Shown here: piece by piece, positions 47,900-59,414 of the stretch | How positions within the stretch are numbered: position 1 is the stretch's first letter | How the letters are laid out: each line of letters starts with the position of its first letter | DNA from: Pinus tabuliformis | Taxonomy: Eukaryota; Streptophyta; Pinopsida; Pinales; Pinaceae | Assembly: GCA_031772625.1 (NCBI GenBank) | Contig: CM062817.1 | Location: 950,396,327-950,460,326 of the forward strand | Length of the DNA stretch: 64,000 nt | Reading direction: 5' to 3' | The notes under the pieces: generated by a model | Seen by the model: the letters and a program-made list of their open reading frames with translations, nothing else | Told to the model about the DNA's origin: nothing | Databases searched by the model: none | Program-made: the position numbers and the translations under genes

Positions 47900-49200
47900 G
47901 ATCCTTGAGGGCAACATTGATTTTAGGGATACTATTCGCCACCTCTCCAACTGTTGGTGCTTCTTAGATCTGCGCAACTTGATCAGTTCCTTTACGGTAT
48001 AGACAACTTTTAACATAGCATGGTCATCCACATCCCTAGCATTGTACTAGAGGTCTAACAACTGTTTCCACCTCAGTCTTACCAGATTTATCATTTTTCT
48101 TAGACTCACTTGGGAATTTGAATCTAGGCTGATTTAGGTTCACATTTCTGATTGGTTGACCTTTACGGGGTCCCCTATTGATAATAGTCTTATTTCCTTT
48201 ACTACTTGGTGTAAACATAATTCCATTTTTATTAGTCCATCTCTTTCCTCCATCTCCTTTTTGCCTGGTTTGTTGATAGAAGAGAAGAGCCTTTTGTATA
48301 ACTTCATCCATGGTTTTTGAATTGTCAAATTCAAGACTTTATTTCATAAATAAAGACAAACTGCTGATAAATATTTGTACCTTTACTTTTTCTTCCCATA
48401 TGTAGGGGACGTATTGTAGCAAGGATGTGAATTTCGTTATGAATACATCCATAGATAATTGACCTAGTCGAAGATTTTGAAACTCTCTTCGTTTTTCTCG
48501 TAAAATCTTTCAGTTAAATACGTTTCCTTAAAATACTTTTGAAATTCTTCCCAAGTTACATTGTGCTCATTTACTCCACATACCGTCCTCACCTCCTCCC
48601 ACCATAAGGTGGCTTTTCCTTGTATTTGGTAGATGGCTAAGTGAGCCTTTATATTGTGATCATATTCATACAAATGAAAGTACTTATTCATATTAATAAG
48701 TCGGGCTTTAGCAACCTCCTCCTGTTCATCGTCAAAGAGGGGAGGTTTTATCTTTCGAAATTCTCCTTGCAACTGAGTTTTCTACCGTTTTTTCTTTTTA
48801 TGATCTAATACATTGTCTGATTCTTCCTCTTGATTCTATTTGTTGCCTTCTGTTTCCATATTTTCATTTCTGAATTCTTGATCACTAGTCATGTTCCCAT
48901 GTTTGAGAATGGGAATTGGTTTTCATTGATTCTGTCTGTCGAACAAGTTATTCATAATATTCTCATGTTCTTGCATCAGTCTCTCATTGTCTCCCTGTGA
49001 CCTAGCCATCTCATCCTTCAATTCTTATACAGTTTCCAAAATTATAGCGATGGTGTTACGCGACTCCTCCCCCAACTATACCCACACTTCAAGATTAGTT
49101 TCTAGAAAGGATGTTGGTCCTGTTCTCGTCACAGGTCGGGGTGGCGTAAATCCAGTCCTCCTCGTGATGGTTGATTTTCTATGCACACCACAAATGATGT
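47900..49200 (-). pseudogene. gypsy-1 gag
   Basis: The minus strand encodes a Ty3/gypsy retrotransposon gag domain: FRKIKPPLFDDEQEEVAKA, YFHLYEYDHNIKAHLAIYQI, GKATLWWEEV, TWEEFQKYFKETYLTERFY. A basic Arg/Lys-rich stretch follows toward 48.05 kb. The A-x-x-W(W)E and WEEFxxxFxxxYL blocks are typical of PF03732-like gag. A glutamate-rich leader is readable up to about 49.0 kb. The coding is broken. Confidence 0.85.
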
Positions 49201-49243
49201 TATTCATTCATTCTCCAGAGGTCTCAGCTTTGCAACCCAAGCA

Positions 49244-49254
49244 CTCTGATACCA
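49244..49254 (-). other. Primer-binding site of gypsy-1 (tRNA-Met type)
   Basis: The minus strand reads TGGTATCAGAG two bases from the LTR, an exact match to the plant initiator-tRNA-Met primer site. It fixes the orientation and the 5' LTR boundary. Confidence 0.93.
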
Positions 49255-49316
49255 CTTGTCACAAACCTTCATTTAACTTAGCAAGTGAAAGAGTAAATCA
49301 CCCCCCCCACACACAC

Positions 49317-49317
<1 letters not shown>

Positions 49318-49396
<79 letters not shown>
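49318..49396. repeat. (AT)n microsatellite in gypsy-1 LTR
   Basis: Long AT dinucleotide run. It is shorter in unit 2 (59351-59410), showing length change after the duplication. Confidence 0.95.
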
Positions 49397-49399
<3 letters not shown>

Positions 49400-50927
49400 A
49401 ATCAGTAATAAACATTAGAACATACTCCTTATTACATATTTCATCATTGTTCCACGCAAATTGATTGTTATGTACATAATTTTCCTAGTGCATAAATCTT
49501 GACTGTACCATTTTTGAACTTTACATTAAAATTGTTTCTTGTATTAAATGACATTATTATCTTTTTGTGGCTTAAACCAGAATTTGGGGTTCTATGTTCA
49601 TTATACACCTATAGCCTGACTGCATGAAACTTACACCCCTAGAATTGGTGGGACCAAGGCTTTGGATCTTTCCGAGTGCTTCACATTTGTTAGCCATGTT
49701 CTTGGGAAGGGTTCCTCATCCACGATTCTCCATAAGGAAACTTCATTGAATGTTGGATGATGAAGCCCTAATTCCTATGGTGACTTCACTGCAGAATAGG
49801 TTCGATATTTTTCCCGTTTTCTTGTAGGAGTTCTCAGTTCCAACCCTTGGCCTCAGGGTTTCACTCGGGTGGTTTTTTCTATCTCTATTGATGCTGATGT
49901 TATTTCCGTCCTTAACGCAAATATTCCATGACATTCTTATTCGTTTGTTCATTTTTCAGATCTGTCGGAATGATTGTTACACTCAATCCCCAGAAGGAGG
50001 CAACTAAGCTCATCATGCAAGCCTAGATAACAACGTTTCTTTCTTGGTATAATGTTGACTTGCTTATTTAATTAACCAATCTTCTTAGTGATTGCGTTCT
50101 TTTGGTTAGGTTTTGCCAAATGGTTTCAACCTTCTTCTGGTCTGGAATGTCTTACTAAGGACCGTATCCTTATTCATTCAATCGAGTTGTAGAAGATTGT
50201 TGAATTGTAACTCCGTCTAGGCACCTGGTAATGTGGACAACTTGTGTCGTGAAAGTCATGGGGTTGTGAAGTTCAGAGAGACAAAATTAATATCCTGTTA
50301 GCTCATTAAATTTATTCAATTAAAATCTACTTCAGACTTTGTAATATTCTTTAGACTTGCATATTGAAGGTTCGTTACTATAATCCTGGTTCCTTTTATA
50401 AACATACTTTTCCAGCTTAAGTTATTCATTCTGAGAATGGAGCAGCTATTCTATATTTTGAAACCCTTGGTGCCAACCTTAATAGAATGATAGTTCTTTT
50501 TTGTATTTATGCCAATTGAATTTTATAAGCCACCGAACTTCGGCTCTCTAATTTTTCTGGGTATTTCAGCAGGGTTTCTCCCATAGAGGGTTACCCAAAT
50601 GTGTGTGTTGTATATCTTAGGTGGCCCAGATCTAACTAGGGTTTAATCCTCTCGTTCAAACTTAATTATTATCGAATTGTTTCATTATAAATAGTCTTTA
50701 TGCTTCTACTTACAGTTAATTCCAGTTTTCTTTTCTTCTTTTAAAGAGGCAATTCTACTTTTGTTTGCAATTGACTTTGTTAATATCTATCATCATTAAC
50801 CCTAATATCCTTACGGTTTACAATGATATTTGACGTTATTTTCTCTTGGATATATGTAACTTGATATCATAACATTTAAATTTGGTTGTTTAACTACTTA
50901 TGAGTTTACCTGTTATTAGGGTTATTT

Positions 50928-51062
50928 CCCATAAGCAATTATATGGGTATATTTTCTTATAGTTTTACACAAAGAAATTTCCAATGCAATGTATTTTCCA
51001 TAAGCAATTATATGGGTATATTTTCTTATAGTTTTACACAAAGAAATTTCCAATGCAATCTC
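50928..51062. repeat. Tandem duplication, period about 69 bp, in gypsy-1 5' LTR
   Basis: The segment ccataagcaattatatgggt through aaatttccaatgcaat occurs twice. Both units have it, so it precedes the 10-kb duplication. Confidence 0.88.
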
Positions 51063-51468
51063 TACTCAGATTCATCCTTGCTTACTCGTTTATCATTTCT
51101 CTTTGTAATATTGCATAGCTTATGTAGCCTTAAAGATTTGATTTCCCTAAATGGCAACTGCTAATCTTGTTTTATAGTTTCTTTTTTAATTATATTCCCT
51201 TTGTTAAACTAATTCCCGTTTTTAAGCCTTTACTCAACAACACATTTAACTTTTCAGCCAGAAAATAAATCTTTTACTCAAACAACATACTGTGTTGTTT
51301 TCCTTGAGAATAACTCTCAAAGGAAGAAGTTAGGGGTATCTACCTACCCCTAACATGTGAGAAATAAGTGATTTATAAACTTATTATTTCTTTATACTTC
51401 CTAAGTCAATTAGTAGTATCCATTTTATTTGACGTAATTTAATATTTACAATTATTTTGGACTTCACA

Positions 51469-51473
51469 TAATA
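51469..51473 (+). repeat. Target site duplication of gypsy-1 (right)
   Basis: TAATA directly after the LTR, matching 45275-45279. Confidence 0.85.
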
Positions 51474-51913
51474 CTAAGTTTAAATCTTTCCTTGTCTCAA
51501 TGTTCTATTACATGTCTTCCAGAACATTTGTTTCTAAATATGTAAAAAGTAAATTCTTAACTTTCAGTTTTTCTAAATATATAAAAAATAATAATTTACA
51601 ACTTTCAAAAATTAAAAAATGTCTAAAATTTTACATATGATTAAATCTTAAATATTAATATTTATATGAAACAAAAATAAATATTATTTTAAAGATATTT
51701 GAAAAATAATATTTTCATTATTTTATATAAAATATGAAAAAAAATGTATAATCAATTTATCAATCCAAAATATAGAAACTTTATAATTTTTTTTGTAAAT
51801 TATTATTTATAATTAAGGTAAAAGTTAAAAGTTTCCCTGCTGGTAAATATGCTAAAAAATAATGCCTTCAGAACAATTTTTAACTCAAAAATTGTACGCG
51901 CAACAAAATAAAA

Positions 51914-52067
51914 TAAAACAAAGTAAATTGGGGCAACACAATAAAACTTTAGTTTATAATTTAGTATACATGAAATAGATTCATATAAAGTAAAACAAAG
52001 TAAATCGGGGCAACACAATAAAACTTTAGTTTATAATTTAGAATACATGAAATAGATTCATATAAAA
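51914..52067. repeat. Tandem duplication, period 77 bp
   Basis: taaaacaaagtaaattgggg at 51914 recurs at 51991 as taaaacaaagtaaatcgggg. Present in both 10-kb units. Confidence 0.9.
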
Positions 52068-52073
52068 GCTACA

Positions 52074-52209
52074 ACTCATTCACTATGTAAATTACACTCC
52101 ACTACTTTTTGCCCACTGTAAAACCTAGTAACCCACCCACCACTCATTCACTATGTAAATTACACTCCACTACTTTTTGCCCACTGTAAAACCTAGTAAC
52201 CCACCCACC
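52074..52209. repeat. Tandem duplication, period 68 bp, unit 1 only
   Basis: actcattcactatgtaaatt through cccacccacc occurs twice without differences. Unit 2 has it once (from about 62113), so it arose after the 10-kb duplication or was lost there. Confidence 0.92.
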
Positions 52210-52369
52210 AAAAATTGTTTCACAATTTTCTGTGGTTGACCTCTCTTGCTTTCTACTTGTATATTCAAACATACATTTTAACACATTAATTCATTACAAG
52301 TCAAAGTATTAAAACATAGTACGGGCACTTGTACAAAAAATAGTTTTCTGAGCCTGCACATGTTGCCGA

Positions 52370-52619
52370 ATACAAATAACAATTGGGGAATAAAAGTTTG
52401 ATCATAAAAGTCTAATCATAGGTTTTTACCAACCCTGGGTTAAATGCCTATTTGTTCTCAATTACTTAATGAGTTGTGAAATGAATGTTGTGAGATACAA
52501 ATATCAATTGAGGAATAAAAGTTTGATCATAAAAGTCTAATCATAGGTTTTTACCAACCGTGCATTAAATGCCTATTTGTTCTTAACTACTTAATGAGTT
52601 GTGAAATGGGAAGGTTGTA
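52370..52619. repeat. Tandem duplication, period 125 bp
   Basis: atacaaataacaattgggga at 52370 recurs at 52495. The equivalent region of unit 2 (about 62340-62745) has additional, partly truncated copies. Confidence 0.9.
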
Positions 52620-52820
52620 TTCTCACTCGTAATTTCATTTAATTCATATCCTTCAAGCTACAAATAAAATCTTCTCCATACAAGAAAAAATAACCTTCTT
52701 GTTCTTAACTACTTAATGAGTTGTGAAATGGGAAGGTTGTATTCTCACTCGTAATTTCATTTAATTCATATCCTTCAACCTACAAATAAAATCTTCTCCA
52801 TACAAGAAAAAATAACCTTC
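52577..52820. repeat. Tandem duplication, period 122 bp, unit 1 only
   Basis: ttgttcttaactacttaatg through acaagaaaaaataacctt occurs twice. Unit 2 has a single copy at about 62738. Confidence 0.9.
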
Positions 52821-53181
52821 ACTTTGTTGTTGTACAAGTTGAGATTAATTTTCCAAACATTCAAACTTTCAAAATTTATTGGATTGCTTATCAGCTTCTT
52901 GATTCTCATTGCAATGTATATGATGAAAGGGCTGGATAGAAAGCCTTCAAATATGCCATAGACTCTGAGGAGAAAGAGACCGAAAGCATTGTTCACAGAG
53001 AGAAGCCAGAGCTAAATAACGAAGCATTGTTCAAGAGAGAAGCCAGAGCTAAATAACGAAGCATTGTTCACAGAGAGAAACCAAAGCTAAATAACGTTTT
53101 TGTTAAAATTCTAACGTATAAAATTGTGAATGGACGTTTATATACGGTTCTCCAGTACTTAATTTCTATAGCTACAATTAC

Positions 53182-53421
53182 AATGATGGAACAAAACATG
53201 ATGATTACAATGAACCTGGTGAAGGGTATTTAAACCTTTTCCAACTAGCTAACTGCCTAAAATATCTTGACATGCAACTACATGAAATCTCACACTCAAA
53301 GTAGTTTATCACTTAAATCACTTGACTCAACACTCAAACACTCAATCATGCAATCACTCAGTTAACTGACTCTCTATTTTTAACTAACTCCTCATGCAGG
53401 AGTAATTATCTTATTTTAACA
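53182..53421 (-). repeat. Duplicated copia-4 LTR piece
   Basis: This is the right-hand 240 bp of the copia-4 5' LTR, ending CTTATTTTAACA, followed by the former target duplication atgct. It exists only because the tandem duplication began within that LTR. Confidence 0.93.
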
Positions 53422-54449
53422 ATGCTCACACACCATCACTTAGATATATTAGGAAAGGGAGATGCTTGAGTGGCTACTAAAGTCCTTGGAGGCACTAACG
53501 AAGGAGTGAAATCATATGCCACCTCAAATTGATACCTTTTGTGAGCAATTATGGGTCATGGAACAGAGATAGAAAGAAACGAAAGAGCATGAAGAAAAAA
53601 ACCATTGGGAAGAAATAATTCTTGAACTAAGAGCAGAAGAGATAGCCCACAGAAGATACCAGATACTACCATTTCCATCCATCTCAGCTTCATAATTATC
53701 CTCACAGATCAAATTTGGTAGCCTCAGCATGAACGACTTCCTTTGATACAATATCTTCTATGCTTGTCAGATTTCCTTCAACGCCAATAATTGTGGATGA
53801 AGATTATATGCATCCATGCTACAAGGTATAGAGGAGTGCGAGAGTAATTTTCAGTCGTTTTCAATTAAAATTGATCTTGCATTGTGATGCATATATTCCA
53901 TGCCTCCGAAAGACGCAGATGTCCTTGTCAAAGGCCTGTTGACATGAGATTACCATCTCAGAGATATCACATGGATATGGAGTTTGTCGGAGAATGACGC
54001 AACGTTTCCTGCTTTTCTATCCATGAATAAAACTTTGGAGGAGAGTAAATAAAACTTTGCCAAGGTCTAGGCTGATTACATTCTTCCTTACTGAACATTG
54101 ATGATTGAAGAAGAAGTGAGGCCAAAATTTTATCTTGATCATGGAATATTTTGCAAGAGAGTTGGTCATTAATAATTAGTTGCCCTCTCATTTAGTTGGC
54201 CTTCTTCAAGCTGACAAGTTTTACTAGATTGCTTATCAGTTTCTTGAATCTGATTGCAGTGTATATGATGAAAAGACTTACGACAGATAGCCTTGAAATA
54301 TGCCATAGATTCTGCAGAGAGCAAGAACATTGTTTATATAGAGAAGTGGAACCTTCGTAATGTTTTTTTTTAATTCTAACCATATAAATTTGTGAATGGA
54401 TGTTTATGTATGGTTTTCCAATATAGCTACAATTATAAATAACTTTTTT

Positions 54450-54770
54450 CCATTTTGACAACTACTATTATAGATGATTTCTCTTGTCTCTATTTTGTTT
54501 TATATATATCGTGGATAAATTTTTCCATCTTCCAAAAGTTTTTGATGGAAATTCTTTTCCATTTGCCAACAACGTAGCACTGTTTTATGGATAGCCTTTT
54601 CCGGAATAATATAAATTTTGAGCGTGCAATAAAAATTCTATGACAAAGGTGATGAAATGACACCTACGCTTTACATTTTTATAACATTATTCATCTCGGT
54701 CATAAATTTTACCATCACGTTTCATTCATAAGCAGTTGGATACTTACTTTATCACCCAATTATGACACCC
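54450..54770. repeat. Dispersed repeat, copy 3
   Basis: Unit 2 counterpart of 44480-44800. Confidence 0.7.
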
Positions 54771-55035
54771 AATTTTGTCCACGTCCACATTTCCGATTAG
54801 AGTATAAAGATTTAGTGCGAAAAAATCAGCACTCACTATCTAAAAACAAATTATGTGCATTTCCGTTTCTAAGAAGATCTAGAAGGCTGATGAGAGACTG
54901 CTATTTTTGACAAGGCTTACATTGAGACGAAAATTTCATGCACACCAAATATTTTTCACACTGGATTGTTATTTAATAGGTAATTTTGATTAAAATATTA
55001 AATAATTGTTACATAGTAAGTACTATTCTCTATTT

Positions 55036-55161
55036 AATATAAATATAATTAAATTGGAGTATCGAGCATTGTTTCATACAGAGAAATTGAATAAAATAAT
55101 ATAAATATAATTAAATTGGAGTATCGAGCATTGTTTCATACAGAGAAATTGAATAAAATAA
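55036..55161. repeat. Tandem duplication, period about 62 bp, unit 2 only
   Basis: aatataaatataattaaatt through gagaaattgaataaaata is present twice here and once at the matching place in unit 1 (about 45.06-45.13 kb). Confidence 0.9.
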
Positions 55162-55313
55162 ACATTTGAAATTAAATTTTATTGATAATTTAACATTACA
55201 AACTAAATTTTATTATTTTTTAATATTATTTTCATTTCTTTATAGCTAATATATATTTTATGATGTAACTTTATATTATTATAATTTTTATTTTCTAAAA
55301 TATTAAAGTAATA

Positions 55314-55353
55314 TGTCACAAACCTTCATTTACCTTATCAAGTTAAAGAGTAA

Positions 55354-55394
<41 letters not shown>

Positions 55395-57878
55395 CACACA
55401 AAAACACACACACACACACATATAAAAGAATCAGTAATAAACATTACAATAGGGTCCTTATTACATCTTTCATCATTGTTCTACAGAAATTGATTGCTAT
55501 GTACATAATTTGCCTATTGCATAAATTCTTTACTGTATCAGTTTTGAACTTTACATTCAAATGGTTTCCAGTATTACATGACATTATTATGTTCCTATGG
55601 CTTAAACCCACATTTGGGGTTCTATATTCATTATACACCTATAGTCTAACTATACGAAGCTTACACCCCTAGAATTGGTGGGACCAAGGCTCTGGATCCT
55701 TCCGAGTGCTTCATAGTTGTTAGCCATGTTCTTTAGAAGGGTTACTCATCAACAACTCTCCGTAAAGAGACTTCATCGAATGATGGATGATGAAGCCCTA
55801 ATTCCTACGATGACTTCATGACAGAATAGATTCATCATTTTTACCACTTTCCTGTAGGAGTTCTAAACTCCAACCCTTAGCTTCAGGTTTTATTCAGGTA
55901 GTTTTTTTTCTCTCTTTGTTGACGTTGATGTTCTTTTTGCCCTTACCATAAATTTGCCATGACAGTCCTATTTGTCGGTTCGATTTTCAGATCTACTGGA
56001 GACATTGTTATGCTCACCACCCATAAGGATGCAACTAAGCTCATCAATCAAGCCCAAGTAACAATGTTTCTTTCTTGGTATAATGTTGACCTATTTAATT
56101 AATTAATAAGTCTTCTTAATGATTGTGTTCTTTTGGTTAGGTTTTGTTGAAGGGTTTCAACCTTCTTCTGGTCTGGAATGTCATACTAAAGACCGTGTCC
56201 CTAATTAGTCAACCGAGTTGCAGAAGATTGGTGAGTTGTAAATCCATCTGGACACAAGGTAATGTGGAAAACTTGTGTTCTGAAGTCATGGGGTTGTGAA
56301 ATTCAGAGAGACAGAATTAATATCTTGCTAGCTCTTTAAATTTCTTCAACTAAAATCTACTTCAGACTTTGTAATATTCTTTAGGCCTCTATATTGAAGG
56401 TCTGTTAATATATTCCTGGTTCCTTTTATAACCATACTTTTTCGGCTTAAGTTATTCATTTTGAGAATGGAGCAAACGTTCTGTATTTCAGAATTCTTGG
56501 TGCAAACCTTAATGTTTATAAACAATTCTTAATAGACTGATAGTTCTTCTTTGTATTTTTGCCAATTGAATGTTATAAGCCATCACTCTTCGGCTCTGTG
56601 ATTTTTCTTGGTATTTCGGTAGGTTTTTTCCCACAGAGGGTTACCCAGATGCATGTGGTGTATTTCTTAGGTGATCTAGATCTGACTAGGGTTTAATCCT
56701 TTGTTTCAAACTTAATTATTATCGAACTGTTTCATTATAAATAGTCTTTATGCTTCTACTTACAGTTAATTCTAGTTTTTTTTTCTTCTTTTAAAGAGGC
56801 AATTCTAATTTTATTTGTAGTTGACTTTGTTGATATCTATCATCATTAACCCTAATATCCTTAGGGTTTATAGTGATATTCAATGTTATTTTCTCCGGGA
56901 TATATGTAACTTGATATCATAGCATTTAAATTTGGTTGTTTAACTACTTATGAGGATATTTATTTACCCATTATTGGGGTTATTTTCCATAAGCAATTAT
57001 ATGGGTATAATTTCTTTTAGTTTTCCACACATAAATTTCCAATGCAATCTCTGCTCAAAATCGATTCATCCTTTCTTACTTGTTTATCACTTCTCTTTGT
57101 AAGATGGTATATTCTATGTAGCCTTAAATATTTGACTTCCCTAAATGGTAATTGCGAATCTTCTTTTATAGTTTCCTTTTTAATTATATCCCTCTGTTAA
57201 ATTGATTCCTATTTTGGAACTTAGAAGTAAGATCATGTACTTTATTTTTAAAATAAATTAAGCCTTTACTCATCAACACATTTAACTTTTCAGCCATAAA
57301 ATAAATCTTTTACTCAAACAACAGATGCAACTTTCAGACATAAGTAAACACTTATCTGAGTTCTATGCCAAATTCATGTCGAATGCTTATTCCCAGTCTT
57401 GATTGTGGTCTACCAAGTACCTCCCAACCATGATATCAGATATTCCAACCCGAGTCTCCCCCCGATCTATTCCCCACATGCAAGATGTTCATAACAGTAG
57501 GCTTTCATACACTCTGGCTATCTGGTCCTAACCAGACTTAGCTTTGTGTAGCCTGAATTATCATGTATGACATTTCAGCACTGATTCCTCATTTCCAGTT
57601 CATTCCTTTCTCGACCTCAGGTACGTATACCCTCTTGATCTTTTCCTTGAGTATAAATCTCCAAAGAAGTAGATAGGGGTAGGTAACCGCCTACCCTAAC
57701 TACCTAAAATTTGAGAAATACGTGATTGGCATCATTAAAACATTCTCTTCGTACATAGCTTAATAAAAAATAAATAGATGTATGAAATTATTATTTCTTT
57801 AGACTTCGTAAGTCGATTAACAATATCCAGTTGTTTGAATGTAGTAATTTAATATTTGCAATTATTGAGGAAATCACA
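55314..57878 (-). repeat. 3' LTR of gypsy-2
   Basis: Counterpart of 45280-47840. Its TA/CA microsatellite (about 55359-55420) has a different composition and length from that of unit 1. Confidence 0.9.
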
Positions 57879-57934
57879 TCTTCGGTTGAAGATCTTACCT
57901 TCGAATTCTACCATTGTAGGTTGGTACTCAACCT

Positions 57935-59230
57935 GATGATCCTTGAGGGAAAAATTGATTTTAGGGATACTATTCGCCACCTCTCCAACTGTTGGTGCTT
58001 CTTAGATTTGTGCAACTTGATCAGTTCCTTTACGGTATAGACAACTTTTAACATAGCATGGTCATCCACATCCCTAGCATTGTACTAGAGGTCTAACAAC
58101 TGTTTCCACCTCAGTCTTACTAGATTTCTCATTTTTCTTAGACTCACTTGGGAATTTGAATCTGGGCTGATTTAGGTTCACATTTCTGATTGGTCGACCT
58201 TTACGGGGTCCCCTATTGATAATAGTCTTATTTCCTTTACTACTTGGTGTAAACATAATTCCATTTTTATTAGTCCATCTCTTTCCTCCATCTCCGTTTT
58301 GCCCGGTTTGTTGATAGAAGAGAAGAGCCTTTTGTATAACTTCATCCATGGTTTTTGAATTGTCAAATTCAAGACTTTCTTTCATAAATAAAGACAAACT
58401 GCAGATAAATATTTGTACCTTTACTTTGTCTTCCCATATGTAGGGGACGTATTATAGCAAGGATGTGAATTTCGTTATGAATACATCCATAGATAACTGA
58501 CCTAGTCGAAGATTGTGAAACTCTCTTCGTTTTTCTCGTAAAATATTTTAGTTAAATACGTTTCCTTAAAATACTTTTGAAATTCTTCCCAAGTTACATT
58601 GTGCTCATTTACTCCACATAACCTCCTCCCACCATAAGGCGGCTTTTCCTTGTATTTGGTAGATGGCTAAGTGAGCCTTTATATTGTGATCATATTCATA
58701 CAAATGAAAGTACTTATTTATATTAATAAGCCGGGCTTTAGCAACCTCCTCCTGTTCATCGTCAAAGAGGGGAGGTTTTATCTTTCGAAATTCTCCTTGC
58801 AACTGAGTTTTCTACCGTTTTTTCTTTTTATGATCTAATACATTGTTAGATTCTTCCTCTTGATTCTATTTGCTGCCTTCTATTTCCATATTTTCATTTC
58901 TGAATTCTTGATCACCAGTCATGTTCCCATGTTCGAGAATTGGAATTGGTTTTCATTGATTCTGTCTGTCGAACAAGTTATTCATAATATTCTCATGTTC
59001 TTGCATCAGTCTCTCATTGTCTCCCTGCGACCTAGCCATCTCATCCTTCAATTATTATACAGTTTCCAAAATTATATCGATGGTGTTACGCGACTCCTCT
59101 CCCAACTATACCCACACTTCAAGATTAGTTTCTAGAAAGGATGTTGGTCCTGTTCTCGTCACAGGTCGGAGTGGCGTAAATCCAGTCCTCCTCGTGATGG
59201 TTGATTTTCTATGCACACCACAAATGATGT
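57935..59230 (-). pseudogene. gypsy-2 gag
   Basis: Counterpart of the gypsy-1 gag. FRKIKPPLFDDEQEEVAKA and GKAALWWEEV blocks are near 58.6-58.8 kb. The basic downstream part near 58.07-58.4 kb starts MSLFMKESLEFDNSKTMDE. The coding is broken. Confidence 0.85.
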
Positions 59231-59273
59231 TATACATTCATTCTCCAGAGGTCTCATCTTTGCAACCCAAGCA

Positions 59274-59284
59274 CTCTGATACCA
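59274..59284 (-). other. Primer-binding site of gypsy-2
   Basis: TGGTATCAGAG on the minus strand, unchanged from gypsy-1. Confidence 0.92.
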
Positions 59285-59286
59285 CT

Positions 59287-59348
59287 TGTCACAAACCTTC
59301 ATTTAACTTAGCAAGTGAAAGAGTAAATCAACCCCCCCCCACACACAC

Positions 59349-59414
<66 letters not shown>

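Larger units (their letters stand above)
45280..51468 (-). mobile_element. Ty3/gypsy-type LTR retrotransposon fossil carrying only gag (gypsy-1)
   Basis: Long LTRs (45280-47840 and 49257-51468) start TGTCACAAACCTTCATTT and end TCACA. They are flanked by TAATA and enclose only about 1.4 kb. The internal region has a tRNA-Met-type primer site and a minus-strand Ty3/gypsy gag, and no pol domain is recognisable. This layout resembles the gag-only non-autonomous elements known in plants as TR-GAG. The LTRs are clearly diverged and differ by a segment of about 0.3 kb, so it is old. Gag is broken. Confidence 0.88.
49257..51468 (-). repeat. 5' LTR of gypsy-1
   Basis: 2212 bp, TGTCACAAACC to GGACTTCACA. 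Contains an (AT)n tract at 49318-49396 and a tandem duplication of about 69 bp near 50.93-51.06 kb that its partner lacks. Confidence 0.88.
43209..53181 (+). repeat. Large tandem duplication, unit 1 (about 10 kb)
   Basis: Bases from 43209 (aatgatggaacaaaacatg, inside the copia-4 LTR) recur from 53182 at offset 9973, growing to 10030-10039 further on because of small indels. Matching landmarks in both units include the 240-bp LTR piece, the dispersed repeat, the whole gypsy-type element with its target duplications and the tail repeats. Identity looks near 98%. Confidence 0.95.
51474..53181. other. Tail of unit 1 with stacked short tandem duplications
   Basis: No gene recognised. AT-rich sequence to about 51.9 kb, then successive local duplications with periods of about 77, 68, 125 and 122 bp. 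A triplicated motif of about 35-40 bp (gcattgttcacagagagaa, at 52984-53098) follows. The last 0.3 kb resembles 44.22-44.47 kb. Confidence 0.6.

Noticed and set aside
49318-49418. ORFs with long IYIYIY tails (near 11.4, 49.4, 55.4 and 59.4 kb)
   Set aside because: They are translations of (AT)n and (AC)n microsatellites, not proteins.
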